In this document: positions 56,772 through 64,000 of the stretch, piece by piece
Numbering within the stretch: position 1 is the first letter of the stretch
Layout: the number at the start of each line of letters is the position of its first letter
Origin: JAEYKI01 sp036679405
GTDB taxonomy: Bacteria > Bacillota > Clostridia > Christensenellales > Christensenellaceae
Reading direction: 5' to 3'
NCBI GenBank assembly: GCA_036679405.1
Contig: JAVBVZ010000002.1
Coordinates: 1 to 64,000, forward strand
Length of the DNA stretch: 64,000 bases
The notes under the pieces: model-generated
The model's input: the letters and a program-made list of their open reading frames with translations, nothing else
Told to the model about the DNA's origin: nothing
The model's database searches: none
Position numbers and translations under genes: made by a program

Positions 56772-57531
56772 TTTCTAAACCTCCGTAATAATCGTCCATC
56801 ATATTCTGCATGGTTTGTCTGGTTTTTTTTGCGATGGCAACAACTGCATATGCCTCTTTTATCTCGCCGATACCTTCAATGGAAGAAGGAAAAATAGGTT
56901 TTCCAATCAAAAGCCTTAATTTTTTGGGCTCCGGCGACACAAACACCATGGGCAGGACCGGCACGTTGTTTCTTATAGCAAAATAAAACGCGCCTTTTTT
57001 AAAATTGCGAAGCCTCCTGCAATAAGGTTCTATGGACGCTTCAGGATACATATGCACCTTATGATGCGTAGTCTGCAGCAAGTGGTTGATATCTGCCTGA
57101 AATTTTTCAAAGCTCTTGATATCGCTTGTGGGCGGCAACGGTACGCCGCGCAATACGCGCACCAACCCGCCCGCTAAAAACATTTCAAAATTATACTTCA
57201 ATGCCACAAAATAGGGCGTATCCGGAAAGAACGCCCGGGTCAGCATAGGCGAATCCATATCGTGTACATGGTTTGAAACCGTAATCGCACTTGTGTGTTT
57301 TATAAGCCGTACATTTTCTTTGCCTGAAATACGAAAGCCCCATTTAAAAAAGCTACCCAGATAAAACCATGTCAAACCAAAAAACAATGCAATATAGTAT
57401 AAAAAATTTATAAAAACGTTTTTATTGACATAGTTGTAATTTTCGTTCAGCTTTAGTTTAATGGGAGCCCACCACTGTTCGGCATGACCGACTCGTTTTG
57501 GATTGTCGCCAAAACTTTCGTTGTTTCCCAT
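56761..57531 (-). CDS. plsC: 1-acyl-sn-glycerol-3-phosphate acyltransferase-like
   Basis: A 256-residue membrane-associated acyltransferase. A helix at about 42-62 precedes the H-x4-D motif in VSNHVHDMDSP (about 91), and YPEASIEPY stands for the usual PEG-R block. It probably adds the second acyl chain to lysophosphatidic acid, although the PEAS variant leaves some doubt. The ATG follows GAGGTGATGA. It lies in a continuous run from yjbQ to galU. Confidence 0.85.
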   Translation of the reverse strand: MGNNESFGDNPKRVGHAEQWWAPIKLKLNENYNYVNKNVFINFLYYIALFFGLTWFYLGSFFKWGFRISGKENVRLIKHTSAITVSNHVHDMDSPMLTRAFFPDTPYFVALKYNFEMFLAGGLVRVLRGVPLPPTSDIKSFEKFQADINHLLQTTHHKVHMYPEASIEPYCRRLRNFKKGAFYFAIRNNVPVLPMVFVSPEPKKLRLLIGKPIFPSSIEGIGEIKEAYAVVAIAKKTRQTMQNMMDDYYGGLENEN

Positions 57532-57549
57532 ACTTACTATTCATCACCT

Positions 57550-57966
57550 CTATTCGCCGATAATCTTAATAAGTATCCTCTTATTGCGCTTTCCGTCAAA
57601 CTCTCCATAAAAAATTTGCTCCCACGGCCCAAAATCCAGTTCGCCGCCGGTGACCGCGACAACAACTTCCCTGCCCATTACCGTTCTTTTCAAATGGGCG
57701 TCGGCATTATCTTCAAATCCATTGTGTGCATACATAGAATAAGGCTTTTCAGGCGCGAGCTTCTCCAGCCACTTCTCAAAATCTGCGTGAAGGCCGCTTT
57801 CATCATCATTAATAAAGACGCTGGCCGTAATATGCATGGCATTTACCAGGCACAGGCCCTCTTTGATCCCGCTTTTCAAAAGCGCTTCCCGAACACGGGG
57901 GGTAATATTGATAAATTGCCTCCGGACAGGGATGTTGATTTGTATCACTTCACGATAACTTTTCAT
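57550..57966 (-). CDS. YjbQ-family protein (UPF0047)
   Basis: A 138-residue protein with the conserved blocks GLCLVNAMHITASVFINDDE, YAHNGFEDNADAHLKRTVMG and LDFGPWEQIFYGEFDG. The fold has been linked to thiamin phosphate synthesis but its role in cells is not settled. I start at ATG 57966; a GTG at 57978 is too close to the AAAGGA site. First gene of the six-gene minus-strand run. Confidence 0.85.
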   Translation of the reverse strand: MKSYREVIQINIPVRRQFINITPRVREALLKSGIKEGLCLVNAMHITASVFINDDESGLHADFEKWLEKLAPEKPYSMYAHNGFEDNADAHLKRTVMGREVVVAVTGGELDFGPWEQIFYGEFDGKRNKRILIKIIGE

Positions 57967-58032
57967 ATCGGCGCACACATCCTTTGATTGCTTGCTTACC
58001 TAAGATATTATAGCACAAAGAAATCTTAAAAA

Positions 58033-58057
58033 AAACGCCATCGCTGACGTTTTTTTA
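58033..58057 (-). terminator. Terminator after the polytopic membrane protein gene
   Basis: AACG-CCATCGCTGA-CGTT with a short interrupted stem and T-runs on both sides (six on the minus strand). It separates the membrane protein gene from the yjbQ operon. The stem is weak. Confidence 0.5.
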
Positions 58058-58092
58058 ATCTTTACATTTTGAGGCAATCCCTGAAAGCGGTT

Positions 58093-58884
58093 TTATGCAT
58101 CGTCTTTGCTGTCGGTTTCCTCTGTCTGGTCTTCTCCCTTGCATACCTGCTGCGCGATTTTTTCAACCACTTCATCCAGCTGTTCGTCCGGATCTTCCGC
58201 ATCCTGTGCGTCGTCCTCTTCCTTCTCCTCTTTTGCCAAAACCGTATTTTTACTTGCCATCAATAAAACGGCCGAGAGGCAGACAAGAACCAAAATAGCA
58301 ACAGCGCCCCACAGGCTGCTCATATCCGTAATCACATCCGTACCGGTAAACTGGCCGGCCGAATAAATGATTTGGAAAACAAACAGGACGGCACCCGCTA
58401 TAACGGAAATCCACGCAAGAATTCCGCTTGTCTTTTTGACTGCGCTGTCTTTTTGGAGAATAAAGGCGACCAGCAATGCCGACACGATAGCCTGCGGCAA
58501 TATGAGCCCTATATAATAGATCAGCTGCAAACCGGTCACCGAAGAAAAGGCCTGCACCAACGTTGCAATCTTGGGCATAACAAAGTACAAATTGGTAAGC
58601 AGCATAGCCCACAACATGAAGGTCATGAAAAAGGCGCGCTTTTTTGAAAAGAACATGCCAAAGAAAAAAACAAGTGCGGCGATGCTAAACAAACCGTTGA
58701 TGGATAAAAAGTCGCTCGCAAAATCAAGTCCGGTAGGCGTGATACTATATACCTGCGTCATGATTTCATAAGATTTTACTTCAATAAGTACATAAAATGC
58801 CAGGAAGGCGAGCGTGACAATAATTCCGGCAACGGCCATTTTTTTTACATGGCCTTTCGGTTTTTCGTATAGAATGTTATCCAT
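58093..58884 (-). CDS. Six-helix membrane protein of unknown function
   Basis: A 263-residue protein with helices at about 18-38, 60-80, 85-105, 125-150, 160-182 and 195-215, then a highly acidic cytosolic tail (KEEKEEDDAQDAEDPDEQLD). No recognised family. The start at 58884 follows AAAGGGGAT. It stands alone between the acyl-CoA ligase and the yjbQ operon. Confidence 0.7.
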   Translation of the reverse strand: MDNILYEKPKGHVKKMAVAGIIVTLAFLAFYVLIEVKSYEIMTQVYSITPTGLDFASDFLSINGLFSIAALVFFFGMFFSKKRAFFMTFMLWAMLLTNLYFVMPKIATLVQAFSSVTGLQLIYYIGLILPQAIVSALLVAFILQKDSAVKKTSGILAWISVIAGAVLFVFQIIYSAGQFTGTDVITDMSSLWGAVAILVLVCLSAVLLMASKNTVLAKEEKEEDDAQDAEDPDEQLDEVVEKIAQQVCKGEDQTEETDSKDDA

Positions 58885-58963
58885 AATATCCCCTTTCATA
58901 CGTATATAATTCTTTGTTTACTATAGCATATGTATATGTCTATTATGTGAATATTTGCAAGGA

Positions 58964-60625
58964 TCACCCTTTTTTGTCTTTCTCCCTCAGCTCTACCCTG
59001 CGGATCTTTCCGCTGATTGTTTTGGGAAGTTCGGAAACGAATTCAACAATGCGCGGGTACTTGTAGGGAGCCGTAATATTCTTTACATGTTCCTGCAACT
59101 CCGTTTTGAGCGCTTCGGACGGCTCATACCCTTTCGCCAGCACAACCGTTGCCTTCACGATCTGTCCGCGTTCAGGGTGCGGTACACCGGTAATCGCCGT
59201 TTCCAGTACGGCAGGATGTTCCATAAGCGCACTTTCCACTTCAAAAGGCCCGATACGGTATCCGGAAGATTTTATCACATCGTCTGTCCGTCCTACATAC
59301 CAATAATAGCCCTCTTCATCCCGCCATGCAACATCTCCGGTATGATACAAATTATCATTCCAGGAAGAACGGGTAAGTTCCTCATCCCGGTAGTAGCCGA
59401 GAAACATGCCGACCGGGCGGCCGTTATCCGTACGGATCACGATTTCTCCGGCTTCACCCGGGTCGCAGGAAGTTTTATCTTCCCGAATCAGGTCGATATC
59501 AAACATTGGATTTGGTTTTCCCATGGAGCCCGGCTTCGGATCCATCCAAATATAGTTTCCAACCGCCACCGTAATCTCCGTCTGTCCGTAGATTTCCATC
59601 AGCTTAAGTCCTGTTGCATCATAAAACTGGCTGAACACTTCCGGGTTCAGGGGTTCTCCCGCTATACTGGCCCATTTAATGGAAGAGAGGTCGTATTTCT
59701 TTAGATCTTCCTTTATAAAATACCGGTAAATGGTAGGAGGCGCGCAAAACGTTGTAATGCGATTTTTTGAAATAATATCAAGCAGTTCGGCGGGAACAAA
59801 GCGATCGTAATCATATACAAACACGCAGGTTTCAGCCAGCCATTGCCCATACAGCTTTCCCCAGACTGATTTTGCCCATCCTGTGTCCGAAACCGTGAGG
59901 TGGCATCCATCCGGGTCCACATTGTGCCAGAACACAGCGGTCACAATATGCCCCAGCGGATATGTGTAGTCGTGCACAACCATTTTGGGCATTCCGGTGG
60001 TACCGGATGTAAAATACAGCAGCATGATGTCACCGTTCTTCGGCGCATCTTCCCCTTCGGGCCGGATGAAGGGCGGACGTTCTTTTTCCATTTCTCCCCA
60101 AAAATCAAGCCATCCTTCTCTTGATTCGTGTACCAGCATTTTGGTTTTAAGGGTCGGGCTTTCCGATTCCGCTTCTTCCACCTGCTCTTTGATCTGGTCG
60201 TCCGACGTACAAATAATCATTTTTACGCTGGCTGCATTATTACGGTAAACAAGATCTTTTTTTGTAAGCAGATGGGTAGCGGGAATCGCGACCGCACCGA
60301 TTTTATGAAGGGCAATAATGGTAATCCAGAACTCCCAATGCCTTTTTAAAATGATCATCACGGCATCTCCCTTTTGGATACCGCAGGAAGTGAGCATAGA
60401 GGCCACACGGTCGGAATAGTCTTTCATTTCACCAAAAGTAATTTTTTTCTTGCCGCCGTGCTCATTGAGCCAAAGCAGCGCCGGCTTATCCGGCTTTGTT
60501 GCCGCAAGCTCGTCTACCACGTCGTACGCAAAATTAAAATTTTCGGGAACACGAATGGCAAAGCGCGCCTTGAAATCTTCATAATTCTTAAAATTGTTGT
60601 CAACATATTTTTCAAAGAGTCTCAA
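58964..60625 (-). CDS. AMP-forming acyl-CoA synthetase (medium-chain/acetyl type)
   Basis: A 553-residue ligase that activates a carboxylic acid to its CoA ester through an acyl-AMP. The ATP loop LLYFTSGTTGMPKMVVHDYT (about 208), EIYGQTE, the hinge VGRTDDVIKSSGYRIGPFEVE and the catalytic Lys region PKTISGKIRRVELR are all intact. It begins TTG with GGAGG upstream and follows an XRE-cupin regulator gene by 14 bases; such regulator-ligase pairs are common in Clostridia. The acid is unknown. Confidence 0.9.
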   Translation of the reverse strand: MRLFEKYVDNNFKNYEDFKARFAIRVPENFNFAYDVVDELAATKPDKPALLWLNEHGGKKKITFGEMKDYSDRVASMLTSCGIQKGDAVMIILKRHWEFWITIIALHKIGAVAIPATHLLTKKDLVYRNNAASVKMIICTSDDQIKEQVEEAESESPTLKTKMLVHESREGWLDFWGEMEKERPPFIRPEGEDAPKNGDIMLLYFTSGTTGMPKMVVHDYTYPLGHIVTAVFWHNVDPDGCHLTVSDTGWAKSVWGKLYGQWLAETCVFVYDYDRFVPAELLDIISKNRITTFCAPPTIYRYFIKEDLKKYDLSSIKWASIAGEPLNPEVFSQFYDATGLKLMEIYGQTEITVAVGNYIWMDPKPGSMGKPNPMFDIDLIREDKTSCDPGEAGEIVIRTDNGRPVGMFLGYYRDEELTRSSWNDNLYHTGDVAWRDEEGYYWYVGRTDDVIKSSGYRIGPFEVESALMEHPAVLETAITGVPHPERGQIVKATVVLAKGYEPSEALKTELQEHVKNITAPYKYPRIVEFVSELPKTISGKIRRVELREKDKKG

Positions 60626-60639
60626 ACCTAAAATGCCTC

Positions 60640-61197
60640 CTATTTGGATATGATCGCTAAAAATTCGCAGGGTTTTCCGTCCTCCGCCCGCATTGCGTGC
60701 GGATGCGATGCATCAAAATAAACCAGATCCCCTTCTTTTAACAATACGGAATTTTCCCCAATAAAAAAAGTCATACTGCCGCTTGTGATATAATTGATTT
60801 CCTGACCGGCATGAGAATTTTTATCTATTGCCGAATGGGTATCTTTGGGCTCCACCCGAACCAAAAAAGGTTCCATGATGCGGTTTTTAAATATTGGCGC
60901 CAGATGACGGTACTGGTACGCACGGCGGCGTTCCATTTTAAGGCCTTCACCCTTGCGCACCAAAGAATACACATGCAGCCGCGCGCCTTCTCCGGTCATC
61001 AGATCGGTCAGATCCACCTTCAGTTTTCCGGCTGCCGTATAAAGAAAACTGAACGGAAAATCTTCTTCACCATTTTCATACCGGCGATATTCCTGCACCG
61101 ATCTGCCCAGCGCAGCCGCCATATCCTCTTCGCCGATATCTTCAATTTCACGAAGTGCACGCAGTCTCTGCGCAATTTCTTTGATCTCTTTTTCCAT
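60640..61197 (-). CDS. XRE-type regulator with C-terminal cupin
   Basis: A 185-residue regulator: an N-terminal helix-turn-helix (IGEEDMAAALGRSVQEYRRYENG, about 22-44) and a C-terminal cupin (HAGQEINYITSGSMTFFIGE, LKEGDLVYFDASHPHAM). The cupin probably senses a small molecule. Start at ATG 61197 with AAGGTGG upstream; two GTG codons before it lie inside that site. It likely controls itself and the ligase downstream. Confidence 0.88.
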   Translation of the reverse strand: MEKEIKEIAQRLRALREIEDIGEEDMAAALGRSVQEYRRYENGEEDFPFSFLYTAAGKLKVDLTDLMTGEGARLHVYSLVRKGEGLKMERRRAYQYRHLAPIFKNRIMEPFLVRVEPKDTHSAIDKNSHAGQEINYITSGSMTFFIGENSVLLKEGDLVYFDASHPHAMRAEDGKPCEFLAIISK

Positions 61198-61268
61198 CCT
61201 AAAAAACACCACCTTGTATGATCGACCCTTTTTGAATGCCTTTGCCCGGACCGGCTCTTACAGCATTC

Positions 61269-61295
61269 CAAAAAAAAACCCGCTTGCACGGGTTT
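61269..61295 (-). terminator. Terminator after the small lipoprotein gene
   Basis: AAACCCG and CGGGTTT around TGCAAG, followed by TTTTTTTT on the minus strand, 25 bases past the stop. Confidence 0.9.
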
Positions 61296-61318
61296 ACGTT
61301 TAAAATCCGCAGGACAAC

Positions 61319-61807
61319 TTAACGGACGGTGACCAGCTCGCTTTGGAAAACAACGGCAATGCCGTGCGAATCCCAAACGATATTATTAACGTCCCCCGTT
61401 ATATTTTCAAAGCTCTTTCCGTACATTGCCAAAACGGCATCCGGCTGTGTGCCGGCCTGCACGGTATCAAAAGTAATAAAGCCGTAGACATCGTCGCTCC
61501 AGTCTTCATCTACCGTAAAATCATACGTTAAATTATCTCCGGTCTTAATGACCACTTCATTGGCCAATTCGTCTCCATCTACCGAATATACGGAAATGGT
61601 CCCATAGGTACCGTCCACAATATCGCATTCGCCGCTCACCGTAAGGATATCTCCGTTCAAAACGGCGTTGCAACTGCCGGTGATCTCGTAGGATGTTGCG
61701 CCCTCAGACATGGAGGGGCGGTCCAACTTTGCGCCTCCCATGCAGCCGGTGAGCAGTATGATGAGCATTGCCATGAGTACGGCAACGATTATTGACTTTC
61801 GCTTCAT
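61319..61807 (-). CDS. Small lipoprotein of unknown function
   Basis: A 162-residue secreted protein with a signal ending in the lipobox LLTGC (Cys about 22) and a beta-rich body (YEITGSCNAVLNGDILTVSG, GTYGTISVYSVDGDEL, LTYDFTVDEDW). No recognised domain; it resembles small Ig-like lipoproteins. The start at 61807 follows AAAGGGG. It has its own terminator. Confidence 0.7.
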   Translation of the reverse strand: MKRKSIIVAVLMAMLIILLTGCMGGAKLDRPSMSEGATSYEITGSCNAVLNGDILTVSGECDIVDGTYGTISVYSVDGDELANEVVIKTGDNLTYDFTVDEDWSDDVYGFITFDTVQAGTQPDAVLAMYGKSFENITGDVNNIVWDSHGIAVVFQSELVTVR

Positions 61808-61910
61808 TCGTTTCCCCTTTCGCTTACGGGATTCCATACTTATGATCTTTTCCCTGAAGAATCCCAATTGTTAGTATAGTGGAAAGTTCCTTTCCTGTAA
61901 AGACTTTCGT

Positions 61911-62516
61911 CTAAAAAGGTTCCTTCACAACCACCATGCCGCCTTTATGCCGGTTCCCGGTATTCCAAAGGCGGGCAAAATCCACCGAGTGTTTCTTCCC
62001 CCAAGTGGCAAAATCCACCGTCATTCTTCCTTCGTTCAGCTCATAACCCGTAAGGTTAAACCAATGCCAGGTGAAATCGTCCAGGGCCGGATCCTGATGG
62101 CGTAACAGCAAATACAGCACGGGATACCCTTCATCCAGCGCATCGGCCGCAAACTTACGGGCATCATTTACACTTTCCCGTCCGTCCAGCAGAGTAAGCC
62201 GGGTATTTGTACCGGCCGCATCCGCGTAATTTAAAAAACAGCGGCGAAAACGTTCAATACTGCTCATTCCGGAAAGTCCCGGCGTGACGTACGAAAACAC
62301 ACGCGTCATAAAAGCAACGAATTCTTTTTTTGTTATATGAGCAGGGTCATACGGATAAAGCGCGCGCAAACGTTCAAAATGTCCGGCAAGATACGCGCAG
62401 GCTTCACTGGCACAAACAGCCGAACAGCCGGCCAGCCTCATAAAGCGGTCTTTATACCAATGCTGGTCTCCGCCGTAGTACCCCTCTATATCAATAAAAT
62501 CAAGCTCTTTTTTCAT
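61911..62516 (-). CDS. Probable C39-like/papain-fold cysteine peptidase-like protein
   Basis: A 201-residue soluble protein. The N-terminal GGDQHWYKDRFMRLAGCSAVCASEACAYL places a Cys at the head of a helix as in C39/papain-like peptidases; HWFNLTGYELNEGRMTVDFATWGKKHSV supplies the His and Asp in the right order. There is no signal peptide. No ribosome site precedes the ATG, and the promoter -10 is only seven bases away, suggesting a leaderless transcript. Function unknown. Confidence 0.55.
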   Translation of the reverse strand: MKKELDFIDIEGYYGGDQHWYKDRFMRLAGCSAVCASEACAYLAGHFERLRALYPYDPAHITKKEFVAFMTRVFSYVTPGLSGMSSIERFRRCFLNYADAAGTNTRLTLLDGRESVNDARKFAADALDEGYPVLYLLLRHQDPALDDFTWHWFNLTGYELNEGRMTVDFATWGKKHSVDFARLWNTGNRHKGGMVVVKEPF

Positions 62517-62522
62517 AAAACG

Positions 62523-62552
62523 ATTATACCAAAATTTCTTTCATGTTGACAA
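62523..62552 (-). promoter_or_regulatory. Promoter of the C39-like gene, overlapping the fhs promoter
   Basis: Minus strand TTGTCA (62552-62547), 18 bases, TATAAT (62528-62523). Transcription would start at about 62516, on the A of the ATG. The -35 box shares five bases with the -35 box of the divergent fhs promoter. Confidence 0.6.
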
Positions 62553-62574
62553 ACTGTTTTTTATATTGCATTAT
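62546..62574 (+). promoter_or_regulatory. Promoter of fhs
   Basis: TTGACA (62546-62551), 17 bases, CATTAT (62569-62574): a perfect -35 box and a four-of-six -10 box. The transcript would start near 62581 with a leader of about 35 bases. Confidence 0.65.
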
Positions 62575-62614
62575 AAACATATCTTTTTTCATTATATTAT
62601 TCGGAGTATTAATT

Positions 62615-64000
62615 ATGAATCATGACCTTGAAATTGCAAAAAATTCCGCCCTTCTGCCCATTTCGCAGATAGCGGAGACCCTTGGTGTGTTGCCCGAGGA
62701 GTGTATTCCCTACGGCACCGACAAAGCAAAAATCTCTCTTGATATATTAAAAAGGCTGGAGAACAATCCGGCCGGTAAACTGGTGCTGGTATCCGCCATC
62801 ACACCTACGCCTGCCGGCGAAGGCAAAACGACTGTCTCCATAGGACTTGGAGACGCACTCTCTCTCAAAGGACAAAAAACCTGTGTCTGCCTGCGCGAAC
62901 CTTCCCTGGGACCTGTTTTTGGAATAAAGGGCGGCGCAGCCGGCGGCGGACATTCGCAGGTCCTTCCGATGGAAGACATCAACCTTCATTTTACAGGCGA
63001 TCTTCATGCGGTAACATCCGCCAACAACCTGCTGTGCGCACTCATCGACAACCACATCCAGCAGGGCAATGCCCTTAGCATAGATCCGCGGCGCATCACA
63101 TTTAAACGCTGCATGGATATGAATGACCGCCAGCTGAGAAACATCATTTGCGGCCTGGGCCGTCCTGTTGACGGCATGCCCCGCCAGGAAGGCTTTGACA
63201 TCACTGCCGCAAGCGAAGTGATGGCCGTTTTATGCCTTTCTTCCGACCTTGAAGATCTAAAGCGCCGTTTGGGTGAGATTACCGTTGGATATACCTTTGC
63301 AAACGAACCGGTTTATGCGAAAGATCTTTCGGCACAGGGCGCTATGTGCGCACTTCTGAAAGACGCTATACGCCCTAACCTGGTACAAACCATCGGCCAT
63401 ACGCCCGTACTGATGCACGGCGGCCCGTTTGCAAACATTGCGCACGGCTGTAACAGTGTGATTGCTACCCTTACATCCATGCACCTTGCGGACTATACCG
63501 TGACGGAAGCCGGATTCGGGGCAGATCTCGGCGCGGAAAAATTCTTGGATATCAAATGCCGCACCGCCGACATCTGGCCGGACTGTGTTGTGATTGTCGC
63601 AACCGTACGCGCACTGAAATTCCACGGCGGCGTACCGAAAGACCAACTGCACCTTAAAGACGAAAAGGCTGTTCAGAAGGGCTCTGCAAACTTAAAGCGC
63701 CACATCCGCAATATGAAAGATGTGTACGGCCTCCCCGTGGTGGTGGCGGTAAACCAATTTGAATCCGACTTCCCTTCCGAACTTGATGCGATTGTACAAT
63801 GTGCAAAAGAAAACGGCGCGCGCGTAGCCGTTTCATCCGTATGGGCCGAAGGTGGCAAAGGCGGCCTGGAACTTGCCCAGGCGGTTATGGAATCTGTGTC
63901 GGGGCATAATCCGCCGGCACGGCCTTACGATTACGCCGCACCCATCAAAACCAAAATAAACGATTTGGTAACCCGCGTATACGGCGGCTGCGGCGTGGTT
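62615..64000 (+). CDS. fhs: Formate-tetrahydrofolate ligase (partial, runs off the window)
   Basis: The first 462 residues of an enzyme of about 556 that makes 10-formyl-tetrahydrofolate from formate, ATP and THF, central to one-carbon metabolism and the Wood-Ljungdahl pathway. The P-loop TPTPAGEGKTTVSIGLGDAL (about 64), EPSLGPVFGIKGGAAGGG, GHTPVLMHGGPFANIAHGCNS and TEAGFGADLGAEKFLDIKCR are diagnostic. The ATG at 62615 follows GGAG with eight bases between. The frame is open to the last base. It is transcribed away from the C39-like gene. Confidence 0.98.
   Translation, partial: MNHDLEIAKNSALLPISQIAETLGVLPEECIPYGTDKAKISLDILKRLENNPAGKLVLVSAITPTPAGEGKTTVSIGLGDALSLKGQKTCVCLREPSLGPVFGIKGGAAGGGHSQVLPMEDINLHFTGDLHAVTSANNLLCALIDNHIQQGNALSIDPRRITFKRCMDMNDRQLRNIICGLGRPVDGMPRQEGFDITAASEVMAVLCLSSDLEDLKRRLGEITVGYTFANEPVYAKDLSAQGAMCALLKDAIRPNLVQTIGHTPVLMHGGPFANIAHGCNSVIATLTSMHLADYTVTEAGFGADLGAEKFLDIKCRTADIWPDCVVIVATVRALKFHGGVPKDQLHLKDEKAVQKGSANLKRHIRNMKDVYGLPVVVAVNQFESDFPSELDAIVQCAKENGARVAVSSVWAEGGKGGLELAQAVMESVSGHNPPARPYDYAAPIKTKINDLVTRVYGGCGVV

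Overview
The window looks like a chromosome segment of a strictly anaerobic, Gram-positive-type bacterium of the Clostridia. The pointers are the [FeFe]-hydrogenase maturation genes hydE, hydG and hydF, a CtsR-McsA-ClpC heat-shock operon, formate-tetrahydrofolate ligase, strong AGGAGG-type ribosome sites, many TTG and GTG starts, and a cyclic-di-GMP-I riboswitch. Base composition is mid-range. I cannot name the genus; a gut-type Clostridia lineage is a guess. I see no rRNA, tRNA or CRISPR array.

Layout. 1-3.3 kb (+): the tail of a probable transposase, then a processive glycosyltransferase fused to an MshEN-type domain and a UDP-GlcNAc 2-epimerase. 3.4-9.6 kb (-): hydrogenase maturation operon (TM1266-like regulator, hydE, hydG, hydF, aspA), then a DsrE-like gene, behind a promoter overlapped by a Rex-like operator and a leader with an attenuator-like structure. 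9.6-20.5 kb (-): a sugar kinase/isomerase pair with an AraC regulator, a heterodimeric ABC exporter with a small membrane protein, glycerol dehydrogenase, a sugar epimerase, a CheX-like protein and a secreted 3D-domain protein. 20.5-29.4 kb is an accessory patch: EamA transporter, acyltransferase, serine hydrolase, an orphan regulator, CheW plus a chemoreceptor, and several coding relics. The patch is flanked by two copies of a guaA-3'/acyltransferase-5' junction, so the serine hydrolase to chemoreceptor block probably separated two formerly adjacent genes.

29.4-38.3 kb (-): a five-gene operon (cobalamin adenosyltransferase-like, ABC ATPase, permease, guaB, guaA), then ctsR-mcsA-clpC without mcsB. 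38.3-44.8 kb: GH3 beta-glucosidase, an LspA-like peptidase with two pairs of four-helix EamA/SMR-type half transporters pointing at each other, an M24 peptidase and a PgpA-like protein. 44.9-51.3 kb (-): a c-di-GMP-I riboswitch, a BTAD regulator with a degenerate GGDEF domain, a small unknown protein and a 1459-residue surface protein with PTESAE and InlB-type repeats. 51.5-58 kb (-): a six-gene run, yjbQ, plsC, galU, ahcY, an SAH/MTA-deaminase-like gene and a lipoprotein. 58-64 kb: a membrane protein, an XRE-cupin regulator with an acyl-CoA ligase, a lipoprotein, a possibly leaderless gene, and fhs running off the right edge.

Common themes: cyclic di-GMP appears at both ends of cell-surface biology here (MshEN-linked polysaccharide synthase near 1 kb, riboswitch plus adhesin near 50 kb), and redox/hydrogen metabolism is represented by the hyd operon. 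All functional calls are from reading sequence and family knowledge; no database search was run.
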